Below, in pieces: positions 5,376 through 6,122 of a stretch of DNA of 6,122 nucleotides (positions are counted from its first letter, which is position 1; every line of letters starts with the position of its first letter). The position numbers and the translations under genes were made by a program. Source of the stretch: Clostridiales bacterium DTU023 (GTDB lineage: Bacteria > Bacillota > Clostridia > Saccharofermentanales > DTU023). The notes under the pieces were generated by a model. The model was not told where the DNA came from, did no database searches, and saw only the letters and a list, made by a program, of their open reading frames with translations. The stretch lies in assembly GCA_001512945.1 (NCBI GenBank), contig LFTF01000065.1:1-6122 (forward strand). The letters are read 5' to 3'.

Positions 5376-6122
5376 CTAATTGTTGGAATTATTTTCCAGA
5401 CACACTTTGTCTATGAATTCGTCAAGGCTGAGGGTGCCCAGATTGCCTTTGTCGCGGCTCCTAACTGAGACTGTCGCATTTTCAGCTTCCTTATCGCCTA
5501 CGATCAGCATGTACGGAACCTTCGCAAGTTGTGCTTCGCGAATTTTGTAGCCTATTTTTTCATCTCGCACATCGAGTTCTGCGCGCAATCCTTGATCTTT
5601 AAGTTTGGCCTCGATACTTTTCGCGTAGTCGAGGTTTTGTTGCGAGATCGAGAGGACGCGTATCTGTTCAGGTGAAAGCCAGAAGGGAAATTTGCCGGCG
5701 AAATGCTCGATCAGGATTGCCATGAAACGCTCAAGCGCTCCGTAGGCGACGCGGTGAACGACGATCGGTCGATGTTTTTCTCCATCGGAACCAGTGTATT
5801 CGAGGTCAAATCGTTGCGGCATCTGGAAGTCGAGTTGAATCGTTCCGCACTGCCAGCTGCGCCCGATCGCGTCTCGGATGTGAAAGTCGATCTTGGGTCC
5901 GTAGAAAGCTCCATCACCTTCATTGATGGTGTATTCCATATCAAGGTCATCGAGAACATCTTTGAGAACTTGTTCGGCACGATCCCAGTCTTCTATCGCG
6001 CCCATCGCCTTCTCGGGCCTCGTCGACAGTTCAACACTGTATTTGAATCCGAAACCGCTGTAGAGATCGTCGATAAGGCGCACAATACCGCTGATCTCGT
6101 CGGACATTTGATCCGGCATCAT
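5376..6122 (-). CDS. thrS: Threonine--tRNA ligase, C-terminal part (5' end outside the window)
   Basis: ThrRS activates threonine with ATP and charges tRNA-Thr in the cytoplasm. The window holds the last 248 residues: the end of the class II catalytic core and the anticodon-binding domain. Numbering from the window edge, GDGAFYGPKIDFHI (69-82) and SWQCGTIQLDF (89-99) are class II core blocks. VVHRVAYGALERF (121-133) carries His123, matching the E. coli zinc ligand His511, and the motif 3 arginine at 132. The anticodon-binding domain starts near FPFWLSPEQIRVL and includes DVRDEKIGYKIREAQL (184-199) and VPYMLIVGDKE (202-212). The two other zinc ligands, the editing domain and the TGS domain should lie beyond position 6122. 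The ATG at 6120-6122 sits inside the family alignment (compare E. coli around the RPEQ-ML region) and is an internal methionine, not the start. The stop is TAG at 5376-5378. Any T-box leader would be upstream, outside the window. Confidence 0.97.
   Translation of the reverse strand: MMPDQMSDEISGIVRLIDDLYSGFGFKYSVELSTRPEKAMGAIEDWDRAEQVLKDVLDDLDMEYTINEGDGAFYGPKIDFHIRDAIGRSWQCGTIQLDFQMPQRFDLEYTGSDGEKHRPIVVHRVAYGALERFMAILIEHFAGKFPFWLSPEQIRVLSISQQNLDYAKSIEAKLKDQGLRAELDVRDEKIGYKIREAQLAKVPYMLIVGDKEAENATVSVRSRDKGNLGTLSLDEFIDKVCLENNSNN

Noticed and set aside
6120..6122. ATG at the window edge as the start of thrS
   Set aside because: The sequence here aligns inside the catalytic core of ThrRS; about 390 residues of the family lie upstream.

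Overview
The window looks like ordinary chromosomal DNA from a Gram-positive, Clostridia-type bacterium (Firmicutes), probably an uncultured gut or environmental lineage. The evidence is the gene set: an MBOAT/DHHW acylation pair, a DUF3810 membrane metalloprotease-like protein, a DUF6935-type protein, a DeoD purine nucleoside phosphorylase and a bacterial ThrRS. GC content appears moderate, starts have AGGAG-like ribosome binding sites, and one promoter is of the SigA type. The assignment rests on family recognition, not on a search. No tRNA, rRNA, CRISPR array, insertion sequence or phage gene was seen.

Layout. Positions 1-4413 hold four minus-strand genes, transcribed right to left: a DUF3810 family protein (3235-4413), an MBOAT O-acyltransferase (1760-3175), a DHHW family AlgX/AlgJ-like protein (385-1737), and the first 115 codons of a DUF6935-like protein (1-347, cut by the window edge). 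A strong SigA-type promoter (3197-3224) lies between the DUF3810 and MBOAT genes. The MBOAT and DHHW genes are 22 nt apart and are probably one transcript. A 178-nt divergent intergenic region (4414-4591) separates this block from plus-strand deoD (4592-5311). Minus-strand thrS (5376-6122, 3' part only) converges on deoD, and a strong hairpin at 5317-5349 lies between the two stops and probably serves both.

How the genes work together. The MBOAT protein has the two conserved histidines and the membrane topology expected of an AlgI/DltB-type acyl exporter. The DHHW protein has one N-terminal membrane anchor, a Pro/Thr-rich spacer and an SGNH-like Asp-x-His plus Ser signature. Together they look like a two-component system that moves acyl groups across the membrane onto an extracellular acceptor. 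That acceptor is unknown, because no glycosyltransferase or polymer gene is present here. The DUF3810 protein upstream is predicted to expose an HEIAH metalloprotease-like domain outside the membrane, so this part of the window has a cell-envelope theme. deoD and thrS are housekeeping genes without an obvious functional link to it.

I did not find a convincing, wholly undescribed system. The points most worth checking are the orphan acylation pair with its own promoter, the overlapping start region of the DUF3810 gene at an A6 tract, the variant metal-site region of that protein, and the Pro/Thr spacer in the DHHW protein.
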